Shown here in pieces: positions 61,210 to 64,000 of a DNA stretch of 64,000 nucleotides. The notes beneath the pieces were generated by a model. The model was not told the origin of the DNA, ran no database searches, and saw nothing but the letters and a program-made list of their open reading frames with translations. Where the stretch lies: positions 334,497 through 398,496 of the forward strand of contig NZ_BMJA01000003.1 in NCBI RefSeq assembly GCF_014642835.1, read 5' to 3'. The position numbers and the translations under genes were made by a program. The DNA comes from Dyella nitratireducens (lineage in GTDB: Bacteria > Pseudomonadota > Gammaproteobacteria > Xanthomonadales > Rhodanobacteraceae). The stretch's first letter is position 1. Each line of letters starts with the position of its first letter.

Positions 61210-64000
61210 TTGAAAAAACCATTTGCTTCTTCGCACCGAACACTGGCTATCACCATCACTGCAAGCCTGACGCTGGCAAGCACGGTATCGCTGGCGCAAT
61301 CGACCACAGGCAGCATTTTCGGGCAGGTTCCCGCCGCAAGCGGGGCAACCGTGCAAATCAAAAGTAATACCGGCATTTCCCGCACGGTCGCGGTAGATAG
61401 CCGCGGGCGTTACGTCGCCACGGAGCTGCCGCTGGGTGTGTACACCGTATCGCTGCTGCACGATGGTGCCGTGGTTGATTCGCATGACAACGTGAACTTG
61501 CGCGTTGGCACCGGCACGGAAGTGTCTTTCGACGAAACGGCGGCCAAGAATCTTGGTGCCGTGAAGGTAACCGCCAACTCGGCGCCACCTATCGATGTCA
61601 CCAGTGTCGATTCGCGCACGGTGATTACTTCCAAGCAACTCGCGCAATTGCCGCTGCTGCGCTCCGCCGAGGCGATCGCCCAGCTCGCGCCGGGCGTCGT
61701 GAACAACAGCGGCGGCTATACCGGGCCGACCGGACAATCGCTGGTAAGTTTCGGAGGCTCGGCGGCCAGCGAGAACGCGTATTACATCAACGGCTTCAAC
61801 GTCACCGAAACGCAGCGCGGCCTTGGCGGCCTTACCCTGCCCTATGGCGCCATCGAGCAGGAAGAAATCTATACCGGTGGCTACAGCGCCCAGTACGGCC
61901 GCTCGGACGGCGGCGTGATCAACATGGTGGGCAAGCGCGGCAGCAACGAATGGCATGCCGGCGCGCAAGTATTGTGGGAACCGGCATTTGCGCGCGCCGA
62001 CGGAACCAACACTTATTACACCAACGGTCTGCCGACTTCGCCGGTTGCGGGCAATCTCTACGATCCGAGCAGCAAGAACCGGCAATGGACCCGCACTTAC
62101 GATGCCTATATCGGTGGACCGCTGATCAAGGACAAGCTGTTTCTGTTCCTGGCTGCCGAGACATCCACGCAGGACGGCACGACCGTCAACAGTGTTTCGA
62201 ACGCGCAGCCCTACGTTCGTTACAACGACACGTTGCCCAAGTGGTACGGCAAACTGGACTGGAACATCACCGATAGCAACATCCTGGAAATCACCGGCGC
62301 ATCAAACCGCGAGCAAACCCAAGGCACGATCTACAGCTACGACTACAGCACGCTGCAGCCGGGCCGTTTCATCAACGATGCCGATCGCATTAAAACCGGC
62401 GGGGACCTGTACACCGCCAAGTTCACCAGCTACATCACTGACGACCTCACCTTGAGCGCCACGTACGGCAAGATGCGGTTGGACAACTATGATGTGCCCG
62501 GTGGTTATGACGGCAGCCTGACTTACCTGGCCGATATCCAGAACCAGAATCCGGCCTTGAACGGCGGCGCACCGATCGGCAACAGCCAGGTGGTGAAATC
62601 GCTCTACAATCCCAACCGCCACAATGAGAGCAACAACCTGCGCATCGATCTGACCTATCAACTTGGTCAGCACACGATTTCGGCAGGTATCGACAACCAG
62701 AACGCGCGTGCGATCGACCAGGGCAGCCAAACTTCCGGCCCGGGCTATTACTGGCAATACGCCTACACCACGACACCTGCCGTTGCGCTGATTCCCAATC
62801 TTGGCGTCGGAGCGCCGGCCAGCTATCCGAATGGCGCATCGGGCTACTACGCCATCAAGTACGTCAACAGCTCGATCGCCAGCGTGCGCTCCGCCCAACG
62901 CGCGCAATATGTTGAAGACAAGTGGCAGGTGACTGATCGCTGGCTGCTTTCGCTCGGCCTGCGCAATGACCAGTTCGTCGACTACAACGCTGATGGGCAA
63001 CCCTATATCCGCCAGAACAAGCCGCAATGGGCGCCACGGCTTGGCTTCAGCTGGGACGTATTAGGCGATGCCAGCCTGAAGGTCTATGGCAATGTCGGCC
63101 GTTATTACCTGGGCATGCCGCTCAATCCAGCCTTGAATGCGGCAGGTGCCTATGTGGCCACACAGCAGTACTACACGTATGGAGGCATTGCGGCGGATGG
63201 CACGCCAACGAGCACCACCGCGTTCTCCAACGCGGTATCGTCCAACAATACCTACGGCATCCTGCCTGATCCCCGAACGGTGACGGCATCGAACCTGAAA
63301 TCGGAATATCAGGACGAATTCATCCTCGGCTTTACCAAAGCCATCGACAACCAATGGGTCTACGGCGCCAAGCTGACGCGCCGGATTCTTCGCAACGTCA
63401 TCGACGATTACTGCGACGTGCAAGCCATCGAAAACAAGGCAGCGGCGCTTGGTTATACGGTGAATGCCACCAATAGCTGCTATCTGATCAATCCCGGCAA
63501 GGAAAATATCTTCACCGTGATCGACGCAAGCGGCAGTTACCGCAGCGTGCCATTGACCGATGCGGAGATGGATTTCCCGCAGATGAAACGCAAGTACTAT
63601 GCGTTGGAAACCTTCCTTGAGCATCCGTTTGACGGCAAGTGGTATGGCAAGGTGGATTACGTATTCTCGCGCAGCTATGGCGATACCGAAGGACAGTTGC
63701 GCTCGGATATCCAGCAGACTGCAGCGTCGACCAGTATCGATTGGGATTTTCCCGAACTGATGTCGTCCAGCAACGGCGCGCAAAGCAACGATCACACCCA
63801 CCAGTTCAAACTGTTCGGTTATTACCAGATCGCGCCACAGTGGCTGGTATCGGGCACCGTGCAGCTGGCTTCCGGCAACCCGCGCAACTGCCTTGGCTAC
63901 TACGGCCCGAACCAGACCGATCCGGATGGCTACGGCAGCTACTACCACTGGTGCGGCGGCCAGCCTTCCCCGCCCGGCACCTATCGCTTGCCGTGGTACA
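61210..64000 (+). CDS. TonB-dependent receptor with carboxypeptidase-regulatory-like N-terminal domain (3' end beyond window)
   Basis: 930 codons to the window edge, still open. TTG 61210 starts a Sec signal (KKPFASSHRTLAITITASLTLASTVSLAQ); the only in-frame alternative is GTG 61141. An N-terminal beta-sandwich (GATVQIKSNTGISRTVAVDSRGRYVATELPLGVYTVSL) is as in Oar-type receptors. A plug domain follows (LRSAEAIAQLAPGVVNNSGG, YYINGFNVTETQRGLGG, YGAIEQEEIYTGGYSAQYGRSDGGVINMVGKRGSNEWHAG), then the beta-barrel with aromatic-rich strands. Outer-membrane, TonB-energised uptake; substrate unknown. No TonB-box consensus was identified. Confidence 0.92.
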   Translation, partial: MKKPFASSHRTLAITITASLTLASTVSLAQSTTGSIFGQVPAASGATVQIKSNTGISRTVAVDSRGRYVATELPLGVYTVSLLHDGAVVDSHDNVNLRVGTGTEVSFDETAAKNLGAVKVTANSAPPIDVTSVDSRTVITSKQLAQLPLLRSAEAIAQLAPGVVNNSGGYTGPTGQSLVSFGGSAASENAYYINGFNVTETQRGLGGLTLPYGAIEQEEIYTGGYSAQYGRSDGGVINMVGKRGSNEWHAGAQVLWEPAFARADGTNTYYTNGLPTSPVAGNLYDPSSKNRQWTRTYDAYIGGPLIKDKLFLFLAAETSTQDGTTVNSVSNAQPYVRYNDTLPKWYGKLDWNITDSNILEITGASNREQTQGTIYSYDYSTLQPGRFINDADRIKTGGDLYTAKFTSYITDDLTLSATYGKMRLDNYDVPGGYDGSLTYLADIQNQNPALNGGAPIGNSQVVKSLYNPNRHNESNNLRIDLTYQLGQHTISAGIDNQNARAIDQGSQTSGPGYYWQYAYTTTPAVALIPNLGVGAPASYPNGASGYYAIKYVNSSIASVRSAQRAQYVEDKWQVTDRWLLSLGLRNDQFVDYNADGQPYIRQNKPQWAPRLGFSWDVLGDASLKVYGNVGRYYLGMPLNPALNAAGAYVATQQYYTYGGIAADGTPTSTTAFSNAVSSNNTYGILPDPRTVTASNLKSEYQDEFILGFTKAIDNQWVYGAKLTRRILRNVIDDYCDVQAIENKAAALGYTVNATNSCYLINPGKENIFTVIDASGSYRSVPLTDAEMDFPQMKRKYYALETFLEHPFDGKWYGKVDYVFSRSYGDTEGQLRSDIQQTAASTSIDWDFPELMSSSNGAQSNDHTHQFKLFGYYQIAPQWLVSGTVQLASGNPRNCLGYYGPNQTDPDGYGSYYHWCGGQPSPPGTYRLPWY

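Overview
The window reads as chromosomal DNA from a GC-rich gammaproteobacterium, most likely a xanthomonad of the Rhodanobacteraceae type (Dyella, Frateuria, Luteibacter or Rhodanobacter). This is inferred from gene content and codon use: a two-partner-secretion adhesin with YDG repeats, an Oar-like TonB-dependent receptor, a GlgA/GlgB/TreZ/MalQ/TreY/GlgX operon, a Wzx/Wzy exopolysaccharide locus, and intergenic repeats of the CGTCATTCCGGC and CCTCCCCT types. The species cannot be fixed from sequence alone. No rRNA, tRNA, CRISPR array or transposase gene was seen.

Layout. (1) 1-8565, minus: a giant filamentous-haemagglutinin-like adhesin, open at the left edge, with an orphan OmpR-type response regulator upstream. 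(2) 10561-11742: a secreted right-handed beta-helix protein. (3) 11920-18468: housekeeping and catabolic genes: 3-methyladenine DNA glycosylase, thiM-thiE, a divergent gntP/ridA versus PLP-fold amino acid deaminase group, and an alpha/beta hydrolase whose nucleophilic serine is replaced by alanine. (4) 19347-32170: a tightly packed glycogen/trehalose operon (glgA-glgB-treZ-malQ-treY-DUF2934-glgX). (5) 32715-34634: a soluble hybrid histidine kinase. (6) 35343-59341: a large Wzx/Wzy-type exopolysaccharide locus. (7) 59572 to the end: a TylF-like methyltransferase, a small basic coiled-coil protein with a perfect 22-bp palindrome upstream, and a TonB-dependent receptor that runs off the right edge.

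In the exopolysaccharide locus, a lipid-carrier sugar-1-phosphate transferase would start the repeat unit, GT2 and GT4 glycosyltransferases extend it, an EpsG-like protein polymerises it, Wzx flips it, and Wza/Wzb/Wzc control chain length and export. The unusual part is three paralogous asparagine-synthetase-like proteins that have lost the glutaminase domain. Two of them overlap, and are probably translationally coupled to, a right-handed beta-helix protein of the lyase/epimerase fold. I infer a polysaccharide-tailoring module (amide or amine ligation plus epimerase- or lyase-type action) that was duplicated within the locus.

Two pairs of upstream regions share regulatory blocks. The beta-helix genes at 10561 and 52136 share a TGTGA-N14-TCACATTTGCA block. 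galE and wza share an identical 17-bp block followed by further matches at matched spacing. This suggests that the matrix genes are co-regulated.
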